NCBI RefSeq assembly: GCF_014692515.1
Contig: NZ_JACOIK010000003.1
Location: 1-64,000, forward strand
Length of the DNA: 64,000 nucleotides
Direction of reading: 5' to 3'
Origin: Sphingobacterium micropteri
GTDB lineage: Bacteria > Bacteroidota > Bacteroidia > Sphingobacteriales > Sphingobacteriaceae
Shown here: piece after piece, positions 44,934 to 53,171 of the stretch
How positions within the stretch are numbered: position 1 is the stretch's first letter
Layout of the letters: each line of letters opens with the position of its first letter
Notes under the pieces: generated by a model
The model's database searches: none
What the model was told of the DNA's origin: nothing
The model's input: the letters and a program-made list of their open reading frames with translations, nothing else
Translations under genes and position numbers: made by a program

Positions 44934-47336
44934 ATGATGAATATAAAATGGAAGTTAGCTCTCCGTATGGGCTGGCTGGTGATGATAGCGTTAAGCTGTT
45001 CGTTGGGGATGCGTTCGTTTGGGCAAGGACATACTATTGAACTTTCAAATGGCAATTTTTTAAATATACAAACGTGTAATAACCAAACATTCAGAATAAG
45101 AGTTTCACCGTCGAACAGTTTTCCCGAAACATTGATGGAGCGCTATGGAATTGTAAAGAAAGATTGGGATGGTAAAACAAAAGTAATAAAGCATGGTTCG
45201 GATTACCGGATAACAACAGATCAAAATCTGTTGGAAATCAATGGGAAAGATGGGGAGATTGTCCTTAGGTCGCAATCTGGAAGGGAAATTATCACCCGTT
45301 TGTCGGTATTGGAAAAGGGGAATAAAACCTACAAAGGGTTGCATGAAGCTGTGACGGATTATGAGCAAGCACTAACCAAAAGGGAAATTATCGGAGATAC
45401 GACAAGCGAAGATCGCATTTCGGAAGTTGTTAAACAAGGAGAAAACCCCTTAGAACCGGCTATAGCGCGTCTATCGATTAGACCAGATGAACGTTTCTAT
45501 GGTGCTGGTGCGGCCAGTCGTAAAGCTATTGAGCACCGAGGATCACTCCTGCGAATATGGGCGACGTATCAGCAGTCGGATATGGTTTCGCCATTTCTTG
45601 TTAGCTCAGGTGGTTGGGGGATTTTCAACAATACCACGGCTTTGAACTATTTTGATGTAGGACATTTTAAAGAAGATCAACTTTACGTGTACAATACGGA
45701 TGGAACAGTTGACTTTTATTTGATGACGGGGCATTCCTTGGAAAACACCATCGATCTGTATACCACGATAACGGGTAAGCCATATCTGTTACCTAAATGG
45801 GCTTATGGATTAGCGTTCGGAGGGAATATGATGGAAGATCAATTCCGGATGTTGAACAATGCAGTACAGTTCCGAAAGGAAAATATTCCGGTTGATGTAT
45901 ATTGGATCGAACCGCAGTGGATGGCTAAATTTTATGATTATTCTGCGGAGAAAGATTGGGATCTGTCCAAATTTCCGGCTTACTTTTTCTGGCAGAAAGG
46001 CGAAGGTAACCGTTATGAGAACAAACAGTTATTTTTATCCAAATTACGCCAGCTAGGTTACCATGTAGCGTTATGGTTGTGTATCGATCATGATCTGAGT
46101 ATTGAAGAGGAAGATCATTTGGCTGCTCAACACGGCGGTAAACAATCGGGCCAAGCGCATTGGTTCCCCCATCTGATGAAATTTGTTGATCAGGGAATAG
46201 AGGGGTTTAAGCTAGATCCGGGACGTACGTTGGACGAGCATCCCGATAGAATATATTACAATGGATATACGGACCGGGAAATGCACAATTTAAATCAAGT
46301 GTTGTTGCCCAAACAGATGTATCGTGTTTTCCGCGAACATAAAGGAGTTCGGTCTTTTCATCACTATTGTGGCGGATATGCTGGAAGCCAACATTGGGGA
46401 GCATCCACCGCCGGTGATAATGGCGGTGGTCGGGATGCACTCTATGACCAACTGAATCTCGGTTTGAGCGGATTCCTTAATACTTCTGCGGATGTATTGG
46501 ATGCGGTAGAAGATGTGAAAGCAGGTTTTCATTTTGGGTTTTTCCTGCCATGGGTGCAAATCAATAGTTGGGCAAGTATGCATTATCCTTGGTATTTTTC
46601 TCCGGAATACAAGGAAACATTCCGCTTCTATGCACAATTGCGTAACAGCTTATTGCCGTATATCTACTCAACCGCTATATACGGCAGCCAAACTGGAATG
46701 CCCATCCTGCGGGCAATGCCCTTAGTATTTCCACAGGATAAGGAAGTGGAAAATATGACGACGCAGTTTATGTTTGGAGAACATCTGTTGGTTAGTGCGT
46801 TTACAGATTCTATCTATTTGCCGGCAGGTAAATGGGTGAACTATTGGTCGGGTGAAAAGATAAAGGGTGGGCAGACCGTTTCGCCAAGCATTCCTGCACA
46901 TACTGGTGGTCAGCTTTTTGTGAAGGCTGGTGCCATAATTCCGTTCCAAAAGCCGATGCAATATGTTGGTCAAAATTCGTTAGACACACTAATCTTGAAG
47001 GTTTATCCGGCAGGGAGCAGTGCATACACTTTATTGGAAGACGATGGTGTATCGTTTGATTTTGAACAAGCAAAGATTTCCAAAATTTACTTCGAATGCA
47101 AAGAAGAAGAAAATGAAATCGAATTCATCATATCTCCCGCAGTAGGTTCATACGAAGGAATGTTAGAAAAACGAGTTTATGAGATTGTGTTTAATGAGCA
47201 TCGTACGCCTTCCCGCGTCGAATTAAATGGTCGGTTACTCGAAACTTGGGAAACGAAAAAGGGTGTATTACATGTTTCGGTACAGCAATCGGATATTCAT
47301 AGGCAGCAGTTGTTAAAAATTTCAATGGAGGATTAG
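44934..47336 (+). CDS. Glycoside hydrolase family 31, secreted (alpha-xylosidase / alpha-galactosidase type)
   Basis: 800 residues with an N-terminal signal (to about FGQ, residue 31). N-terminal galactose-mutarotase-like beta domain (about 35-265), TIM barrel from about 280 with PVDVYWIEPQWM, the nucleophile aspartate in GFKLDPGR (about 427) and an acid/base candidate in STAGDNGGG (about D495), then C-terminal beta domains. The nucleophile context KLDPG differs from the WxDMNE of common alpha-glucosidases, pointing to another GH31 specificity. GH31 includes alpha-xylosidases and alpha-galactosidases (the latter described from Pedobacter), and either would fit beside two fucosidases. It lies 4 bases before the first GH29 gene. 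Confidence 0.9.
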   Translation: MMNIKWKLALRMGWLVMIALSCSLGMRSFGQGHTIELSNGNFLNIQTCNNQTFRIRVSPSNSFPETLMERYGIVKKDWDGKTKVIKHGSDYRITTDQNLLEINGKDGEIVLRSQSGREIITRLSVLEKGNKTYKGLHEAVTDYEQALTKREIIGDTTSEDRISEVVKQGENPLEPAIARLSIRPDERFYGAGAASRKAIEHRGSLLRIWATYQQSDMVSPFLVSSGGWGIFNNTTALNYFDVGHFKEDQLYVYNTDGTVDFYLMTGHSLENTIDLYTTITGKPYLLPKWAYGLAFGGNMMEDQFRMLNNAVQFRKENIPVDVYWIEPQWMAKFYDYSAEKDWDLSKFPAYFFWQKGEGNRYENKQLFLSKLRQLGYHVALWLCIDHDLSIEEEDHLAAQHGGKQSGQAHWFPHLMKFVDQGIEGFKLDPGRTLDEHPDRIYYNGYTDREMHNLNQVLLPKQMYRVFREHKGVRSFHHYCGGYAGSQHWGASTAGDNGGGRDALYDQLNLGLSGFLNTSADVLDAVEDVKAGFHFGFFLPWVQINSWASMHYPWYFSPEYKETFRFYAQLRNSLLPYIYSTAIYGSQTGMPILRAMPLVFPQDKEVENMTTQFMFGEHLLVSAFTDSIYLPAGKWVNYWSGEKIKGGQTVSPSIPAHTGGQLFVKAGAIIPFQKPMQYVGQNSLDTLILKVYPAGSSAYTLLEDDGVSFDFEQAKISKIYFECKEEENEIEFIISPAVGSYEGMLEKRVYEIVFNEHRTPSRVELNGRLLETWETKKGVLHVSVQQSDIHRQQLLKISMED

Positions 47337-47340
47337 GTGT

Positions 47341-48792
47341 ATGAAATATTTTATAATGTTATTATTGATCGCTCTCTGGAGTGGTAAAGTATTATGTCAA
47401 TCGATGGAAAACGATTGGCATAAGATGAATCGATCAAAAGAGCGTGCATTACAGGACTTCCAGCAGCAAAAATTTGGTATGTTCATACATTGGGGGTTAT
47501 ATGCTATTCCCGGTGGGATATGGAATGGAAAAACAATGGAGGAAATGGGGATTCCCAGTGTAGCAGAATGGATACAGTTAGTTGCGAAGATCCCCCGAAA
47601 AGAATATGCCGATTTAGCCGCTTTATTTAATCCTGTCGATTTCGATGCGGACCATATTGTCACCATGGCCAAGGAAGCCGGAATGAAATATATCGTCATC
47701 ACTAGCAAACACCATGACGGTTTTGCACTATTCGAGTCGAAAGTCAGCGATTTCGATATCATGGATGCAACGCCGTTTAAGCGTGATATTGTGCGGGAAT
47801 TGTATGAAGCCTGTAAACGGCACCAGTTGGAGTTCGGGGTGTATTACTCCCATAATATTGATTGGGCAGATGGGACTGACGCACAATATGCGACAACAAA
47901 AGCAGCCAATGATCTGATGGGTAAAAATACGGATGGCTTCGGCGCAAATTTATGGGATCCTAGTCCCAATACCTTTTCTTCTTATCTTAAAAGCAAGGCA
48001 ATTCCGCAGGTAAAAGAATTACTGGAGCAATATCCGGATATCCGTTATATTTGGTTCGATATGCCAGGGCTGATGACACCGGAACAGAGCTATGCATTTT
48101 ATAAAACGGTATATGATATCAACCCAGATGTCATTATCGCTGAACGTATTGGCAATGATATGGGGGATTATGCAATTCCTGGAGACAACCGTATCCCGGC
48201 GACAGACGACCAATTTGATAAACCTTGGGAAGCCATTGGCACATTTAACCATTCCTGGGGGTACAAAGCGTACGATCAAGATTGGAAAAATGTAGATGAG
48301 TTACTTTACTGGCTTGTTGAAATTGTGAGTAAAGGTGGCAACTATATGCTAAACATTGGTCCGGACGCGAAAGGAAATGTTGCACCAACAGTCATGAACA
48401 ACCTACAAAAACTCGGTAGTTGGATGACGGTGAACAACCAAGCAATATACGGATCTAAACCTTGGAAAGTGCAGCGCGAAGGTCCGACGACCGTTAGTAT
48501 AACAGATACTGAACAACGCGAGAAGGAAGGGTTTAAAGCTGAATTCACATCGGAAGACTTTTGGTTTACGGAACGTGGGAATCAACTCTATGCTATATCA
48601 CTGGAATTGCCCGAGAGCCATATAGCCCTTGTGAAAAGCTTAGCTAGGGGAAAAGTTGATGTGAAACAAGTGGAGATACTGGGGGTCGGCAAAGTTGCTT
48701 TTAGACAAACAGAAGAAGGACTTACAGTAAAACTACCAAAATTAGTTCGGAAATTACCGAAAGGGTATACCTTAAAAATAACACAAAATTAA
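47341..48792 (+). CDS. GH29 alpha-L-fucosidase, secreted (first copy)
   Basis: 483 residues, signal peptide to about LCQ (residue 20). The GH29 start FGMFIHWGLYAIPGG lies at about 45 and KYIVITSKHHDGFALFES at about 116. The nucleophile aspartate is in IWFDMPG (D240), with NHSWGYKAYDQDWK and LLNIGPDAKGNV later. No carbohydrate-binding module is attached, unlike the second GH29 of the operon. It removes alpha-L-fucose from oligosaccharides in the periplasm or on the surface. It starts 4 bases after the GH31 stop. Confidence 0.94.
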   Translation: MKYFIMLLLIALWSGKVLCQSMENDWHKMNRSKERALQDFQQQKFGMFIHWGLYAIPGGIWNGKTMEEMGIPSVAEWIQLVAKIPRKEYADLAALFNPVDFDADHIVTMAKEAGMKYIVITSKHHDGFALFESKVSDFDIMDATPFKRDIVRELYEACKRHQLEFGVYYSHNIDWADGTDAQYATTKAANDLMGKNTDGFGANLWDPSPNTFSSYLKSKAIPQVKELLEQYPDIRYIWFDMPGLMTPEQSYAFYKTVYDINPDVIIAERIGNDMGDYAIPGDNRIPATDDQFDKPWEAIGTFNHSWGYKAYDQDWKNVDELLYWLVEIVSKGGNYMLNIGPDAKGNVAPTVMNNLQKLGSWMTVNNQAIYGSKPWKVQREGPTTVSITDTEQREKEGFKAEFTSEDFWFTERGNQLYAISLELPESHIALVKSLARGKVDVKQVEILGVGKVAFRQTEEGLTVKLPKLVRKLPKGYTLKITQN

Positions 48793-48804
48793 ATCCAGAT
48801 AGTA

Positions 48805-49764
48805 ATGAACCGCATCTATATCGTTTTTGTTTTATTTTTAGGTTTTGGTGTCGATGGGAGTGGCCAAACCCGACCTTTAGAAAATCCTTCTTCCATACGA
48901 GATGCTCAAAAAATACTGTTCTTGGGAAATAGCATAACGTATGCGGGGTACTATGTGGCCCTATTCGAAAGTTTTTTGATAACGGCGTTTCCAACCGCAG
49001 AAATTGAAACCATTAATCTAGGATTGCCGAGCGAAACTGTCTCGGGTCTTAGTGAAGATGGTCATGCTGATGGAGCATTTGTTCGTCCATGGCTGTTTAG
49101 CAGGCTTGATAATGTCATCAAACGGATAAAACCGGACGTTGTCTTTGCGTGCTATGGTATGAATGACGGAATCTATCAGCCTTTTAGTGAGTCGAATTTT
49201 CAGCGTTACAGAGAGGGGATGACCGCTTTATATACAAAGCTTAAAGCGGCACAGGTTAAACGGATCATCTTTATCACACCAAGTGTACATGAAGATCCTA
49301 TATTGGGGCTTAACGGCTATAACCTCGTGCTTAATCGATATGCGCAATGGCTAATTGATCAACGAAAGGAAAGAAACTGGGAAGTAATAGATATACATTT
49401 TCCTATGCAAGACTACCTGATGGCAAAAAAGACCCTTGAACCTAATTTTAAACTAGCAGAAGATGGTATACATCCTGGTTTGGAAGGACATCGGTTCATA
49501 GCAGAAAAACTAATACGTTATGTCGATGATACTTTTGCCGCAAAGGATTTTTTATCCCGTTGCCTTGATCCTACTTCCGGTTATTACTCCCTTTATAAAT
49601 TATTGGAAGAGCGACAGGAAATAGTAAAAAATGCATGGCTAACATATACAGGGCATAAACGACCGGGATTGCCGGCTGGACTTCCACTTGATGAAGCGAA
49701 CAAAGAAAGTATGCGCATCAAAAATGAAATACATAAATTACAAAACATCAATCAAATTCAATAA
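48805..49764 (+). CDS. SGNH/GDSL-family esterase, secreted
   Basis: 319 residues, signal peptide to about SGQ (21). The SGNH blocks appear in order: GNSIT with the catalytic Ser 43, a NLGLPSETVSGL glycine block at about 74, CYGMNDG with Asn near 118, and DGIHPGLEGHRF with the Asp-His pair near 220. These enzymes mostly remove acetyl or other acyl groups; lying between two fucosidases it probably deacylates the same glycan. The C-terminal 60 residues form a charged helix-rich extension (LYKLLEERQEIVKNAWLTY). Gaps are 12 bases upstream and 2 bases downstream. Confidence 0.9.
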   Translation: MNRIYIVFVLFLGFGVDGSGQTRPLENPSSIRDAQKILFLGNSITYAGYYVALFESFLITAFPTAEIETINLGLPSETVSGLSEDGHADGAFVRPWLFSRLDNVIKRIKPDVVFACYGMNDGIYQPFSESNFQRYREGMTALYTKLKAAQVKRIIFITPSVHEDPILGLNGYNLVLNRYAQWLIDQRKERNWEVIDIHFPMQDYLMAKKTLEPNFKLAEDGIHPGLEGHRFIAEKLIRYVDDTFAAKDFLSRCLDPTSGYYSLYKLLEERQEIVKNAWLTYTGHKRPGLPAGLPLDEANKESMRIKNEIHKLQNINQIQ

Positions 49765-49766
49765 CA

Positions 49767-51584
49767 ATGAAATATCAGATTATCATTTTTCTTCTTCTGT
49801 TGCTACCCATTAAAGATTTAACTGCTCAAAGTAAATCCGAGCCTTTTGAAGGTGTTCCAGGATGGCTTGAAACCCAGGAAAAGCGCCTAGCTTGGTTTAA
49901 GGAAGCACGGTTCGGTATATTTATTCACTGGGGGTTATATAGTGCTGCCGGAGGTGTTTTTGAAGGCAAAACGTATCCACAGCATTATGCGGAATGGATA
50001 CAAACTTGGGGTAAAGTACCTAGTAAGCGATATGCAGAACATTTAAGACCTAAATTTACATTGCGTGATTTTGATCCGAAACAATGGGCCAAGTTAGTGA
50101 AAGAGTCGGGGGCAAAGTATATGATCCTGACATCACGCCATCACGAGGGCTTCAGCTTATTTAACAGTAGGCAACCTTTTGCTATGGCTAATGATGTAAC
50201 CGGAACGGCGAATCTTTCGCCTGCCGGACGCGACCTTTACCGGGAGATTATGGAAGCTTTCCAGCAAGAAGGGCTAAAAACAGGGGCCTATTACTCGTTA
50301 TTGGATTGGCAACATCCAGATTCGTATGAAGCTTTTCAGTTAAACCCTAATCCAGCAGGGCATGTTCCCGACCATGAACGATACAAGGATTATCTGTATG
50401 GGCAAGTAAAGGAGTTGGCAAACAATTACGGTTCACTGGACGTATTATGGGCTGATTTTAGTAATAAAGACTATGAAGGCGAAAGTTGGGGAACCAAAAG
50501 AATGTTAGCGGATCTTATTAAATGGCAGCCGAATATATTGATTAATAATAGGTTCTGGAACGGATTGGAAAATAAAAATGGAGATATTGGAACACCAGAG
50601 AAATATGTCCCACCTACAGGTATTGCTGGAATCAATTGGGAAGTAAATCATACGATGAACGAAAGTTATGGTTATAGTGCACATGACCAAAACTGGAAAA
50701 GTTTTCCACAGATTATGCATTTGCTGATAGAAACTGTTAGCAAGGGTGGAAATTTTCTTTTAAATGTGGGGCCTGATGGTAACGGTAAGATTCCAGACCA
50801 GGCGATGGAAATATTGGAGAGGGTAGGACAGTGGATGTCGGTAAATAGCGAATCCATTTATGGAACACAGGCGAGTCCGTTTAGAAAGCTGGATTGGGGT
50901 TATTGTACCATAAAAGGGAACAAGCTTTATCTACATGTCTTTGATATCCCGAGTGGTAATGTAATTAATGTGCCTCTGAAAAATACCGTGAAAAGTCTCC
51001 ACGAGATGGGGTCGGAAGATATTCCGATGGAAGCAGTTCCGCAGGAAATAGGTATAGGAATTTCTATACCCTCATTTTCGTTGGAGGATGGACCCAAGGT
51101 GTTGGTGATGGAGGTCGAGGGAGCTCTGGAGATAGAAGAGAATGTGACACAGGCATTATCGGACGGAAGGATTGTCCTATCCGCTGATAACGCCGATATC
51201 CATACGACACATGGGATGAGTTTAAGTGGTGCGAGCCATGATTTTAAACGTCCTAACGCCCTCGCCGGATGGAGCCATACCGATGATAAAGTGTCTTGGA
51301 AAGTAAAGATACAGCGGCCGGGGGAATACGATGTGTTGATAAATTATTTACCGTTACCTAAAGACGGAGGAACAATTGTTTTCCACACGGACGGCACCAA
51401 GTTAACTTACCGCTTTGAAGCAAAGGAATTAAAAGCGTTTGAAGAAGTAAAAATTGGCACGATCGAAATACCGCAAAAAGCAATCGGGGAGCCATTTGTT
51501 CCGTTTGTATTGGAAGCGCTCTCTATTGAGGGAAACGCTTTGCCGGAAATTAGTGCTGTGAACTTAGTTCCTAAACAAGATTGA
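49767..51584 (+). CDS. GH29 alpha-L-fucosidase with C-terminal beta domains (second copy)
   Basis: 605 residues, signal peptide to about LTAQ (21). FGIFIHWGLYSAAGGVFEG at about 49, YMILTSRHHEGFSLFNSR at about 117, nucleophile in LWADFSNKDYEG (D230), HDQNWKSF and LLNVGPDGNGKIP at about 330. After the TIM barrel and a beta-sandwich (350-450), residues 455-600 make an additional beta-sandwich module that may bind glycan. It differs clearly in sequence from the first GH29, so the two probably cleave different fucosyl linkages. The nucleophile context WADF differs from WFDM in the first copy. Confidence 0.93.
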   Translation: MKYQIIIFLLLLLPIKDLTAQSKSEPFEGVPGWLETQEKRLAWFKEARFGIFIHWGLYSAAGGVFEGKTYPQHYAEWIQTWGKVPSKRYAEHLRPKFTLRDFDPKQWAKLVKESGAKYMILTSRHHEGFSLFNSRQPFAMANDVTGTANLSPAGRDLYREIMEAFQQEGLKTGAYYSLLDWQHPDSYEAFQLNPNPAGHVPDHERYKDYLYGQVKELANNYGSLDVLWADFSNKDYEGESWGTKRMLADLIKWQPNILINNRFWNGLENKNGDIGTPEKYVPPTGIAGINWEVNHTMNESYGYSAHDQNWKSFPQIMHLLIETVSKGGNFLLNVGPDGNGKIPDQAMEILERVGQWMSVNSESIYGTQASPFRKLDWGYCTIKGNKLYLHVFDIPSGNVINVPLKNTVKSLHEMGSEDIPMEAVPQEIGIGISIPSFSLEDGPKVLVMEVEGALEIEENVTQALSDGRIVLSADNADIHTTHGMSLSGASHDFKRPNALAGWSHTDDKVSWKVKIQRPGEYDVLINYLPLPKDGGTIVFHTDGTKLTYRFEAKELKAFEEVKIGTIEIPQKAIGEPFVPFVLEALSIEGNALPEISAVNLVPKQD

Positions 51585-51599
51585 TTTAACACGAGAACA

Positions 51600-52874
51600 A
51601 TGAAAAGAAGAGATTTTATAGATAGAAGTTGGAAGTCTGCGGTTGCTTTTACCATTGTTCCGCGCAGTGTCTTGGGCGGAAGCGGATTTTTGGCGCCAAG
51701 TGACAAAATTCAAGTTGGCTTTATCGGTGTAGGAAAACAGAGTCTGAATTTGTTGGAGGGATTGAACGGGTGCCCGGAGGTGGTTGTTCAGGCGGCTTGT
51801 GACGTGGATAGTAAGAAATTAGATTACTTTGTCAAAGCGGCTGCAACGGCCCAAAGTACGATGAGGAAATCAAACTCCTCCATTGGTAAATATGTAGATT
51901 TTCGAGAACTGTTGGCGTCAGCATCAGTGGATGCTGTCGTTATCGCAACGCCAGATCATTGGCATGCGCAGATCGCTGTGGATGCAGCCAAAGCAAAAAA
52001 AGATATTTATTGCGAAAAACCACTAGCCCTGACCATAGCAGAAGGAAGAGCTATGGTGGACGCCGCCAGGAAATATGAGATTGTCTTTCAAACAGGGAGC
52101 ATGCAACGTTCGTCGTTTAACTTTAGACAAGCGGCGGAATTGGTATACAACGGATATATTGGGGATGTGAAGGAAATCAATGTGTCGGTAGGGGAGCCCG
52201 TAAGACAATGTGACCTGCCTTCCTTTCCTATACCTGATTATTTAGATTGGGATATGTGGATCGGCCCCTCTTTGTACCGTGGCTATAACCCCATTTTATC
52301 CCCACCTATAGAAGACGATAAATGGGCATGGTGGCGAGGATATCGGGATTTTGGTGGAGGGTATATTACGGATTGGGGAGCACATATGTTTGACATTATT
52401 CAATGGGCTTTAGGTATGGATAATGGTGGGCCAGTTCAGTTTATACCTCCTGAAGCTCCACAGGCAGAAAAGGGCTTGACATATATCTATGAGCAGGGTA
52501 CACGTGTCAATCATGTTGATTGGGGAGAACCTAATGCCATCCAGTTCATAGGAACCGACGGCATCATAGAAGTAGGCCGGTCGTTTTTAAAAACAAATCC
52601 GACGGCACTTGCCGACCAAAACTTAACGGTTAACGATAAGCGTCTGTATTATAGTGATAATCACTATCAGGACTGGGTGAAAGCTGTTCAAAACCGTTCA
52701 AAACCGATTTGTGACGTGGAGATCGGTCAGCGTACATCGACAGTTTGTAACGCAGTTAATATTGCTTATGAGTTACAAAGGAAATTGCGATGGGATCCAG
52801 TAAAAGAGGAATTTGACGATCCATTTGCCAATATGATGCGAAGCCGACCTTATCGAGGAGATTGGAGTTTATAG
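51600..52874 (+). CDS. Gfo/Idh/MocA-family oxidoreductase, Tat-type signal
   Basis: 424 residues. The start MKRRDFIDRSWKSAVAFTIVP has a twin-arginine-like signal. The Rossmann fold begins VGFIGVGKQSLN (about 39-50), with VVIATPDHWHAQIAVDAAKAKKDIYCEKPLAL at about 115-146 containing the EKP motif. The C-terminal domain has WWRGYRDFGGGYITDWGAHMFDIIQWALG (about 242-270) with the usual GAH histidine. Exported members oxidise or isomerise sugars with a tightly bound nicotinamide; some (GH109) act as glycosidases by a redox mechanism. As the last gene of the operon (15 bases after GH29) it probably modifies a released sugar. Confidence 0.92.
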   Translation: MKRRDFIDRSWKSAVAFTIVPRSVLGGSGFLAPSDKIQVGFIGVGKQSLNLLEGLNGCPEVVVQAACDVDSKKLDYFVKAAATAQSTMRKSNSSIGKYVDFRELLASASVDAVVIATPDHWHAQIAVDAAKAKKDIYCEKPLALTIAEGRAMVDAARKYEIVFQTGSMQRSSFNFRQAAELVYNGYIGDVKEINVSVGEPVRQCDLPSFPIPDYLDWDMWIGPSLYRGYNPILSPPIEDDKWAWWRGYRDFGGGYITDWGAHMFDIIQWALGMDNGGPVQFIPPEAPQAEKGLTYIYEQGTRVNHVDWGEPNAIQFIGTDGIIEVGRSFLKTNPTALADQNLTVNDKRLYYSDNHYQDWVKAVQNRSKPICDVEIGQRTSTVCNAVNIAYELQRKLRWDPVKEEFDDPFANMMRSRPYRGDWSL

Positions 52875-53171
52875 TCAGGAATAATACTCGCTGGTACGTT
52901 ATTTTGTTGTTTTTTTGCAACCCGTCATTTTATAATCTTGAGTATCTTTATGGAATAATAGCAAGTTATGATCATTAAATTAATCGCGCCGCTCATCGTA
53001 TTGATCTGATGGTTGCAAAACACGAATGGGTAAATTTTAACAAAAAACGAATCTTCGCATTTCTATCTCTACTGCATCTTCTATAAATGAAATTACAAAA
53101 AACAACTGGGAGCAAAGAGGCGTTCAACCTATGGCGACGTACTTCAGTACGTCGCTGTAGGTATATGCAGA
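52875..53171 (+). other. Intergenic region after the fucose/GH31 locus
   Basis: 297 bases without a supported gene. It is AT-rich and contains one long hairpin at 53128-53161. No T-run terminator is obvious for the plus-strand operon that ends at 52874. Confidence 0.5.
53128..53161. repeat. Long palindromic hairpin (15 bp) downstream of the UvrA-like gene
   Basis: GCGACGTAC and GTACGTCGC pair around TTCA; the stem extends outward through two wobble pairs and CCTA/TAGG to 15 bp. It is GC-rich in an AT-rich gap, has no T run on either side and looks more like a REP-type or IS-end palindrome than a terminator. Only one copy was noticed in this window. Confidence 0.6.
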
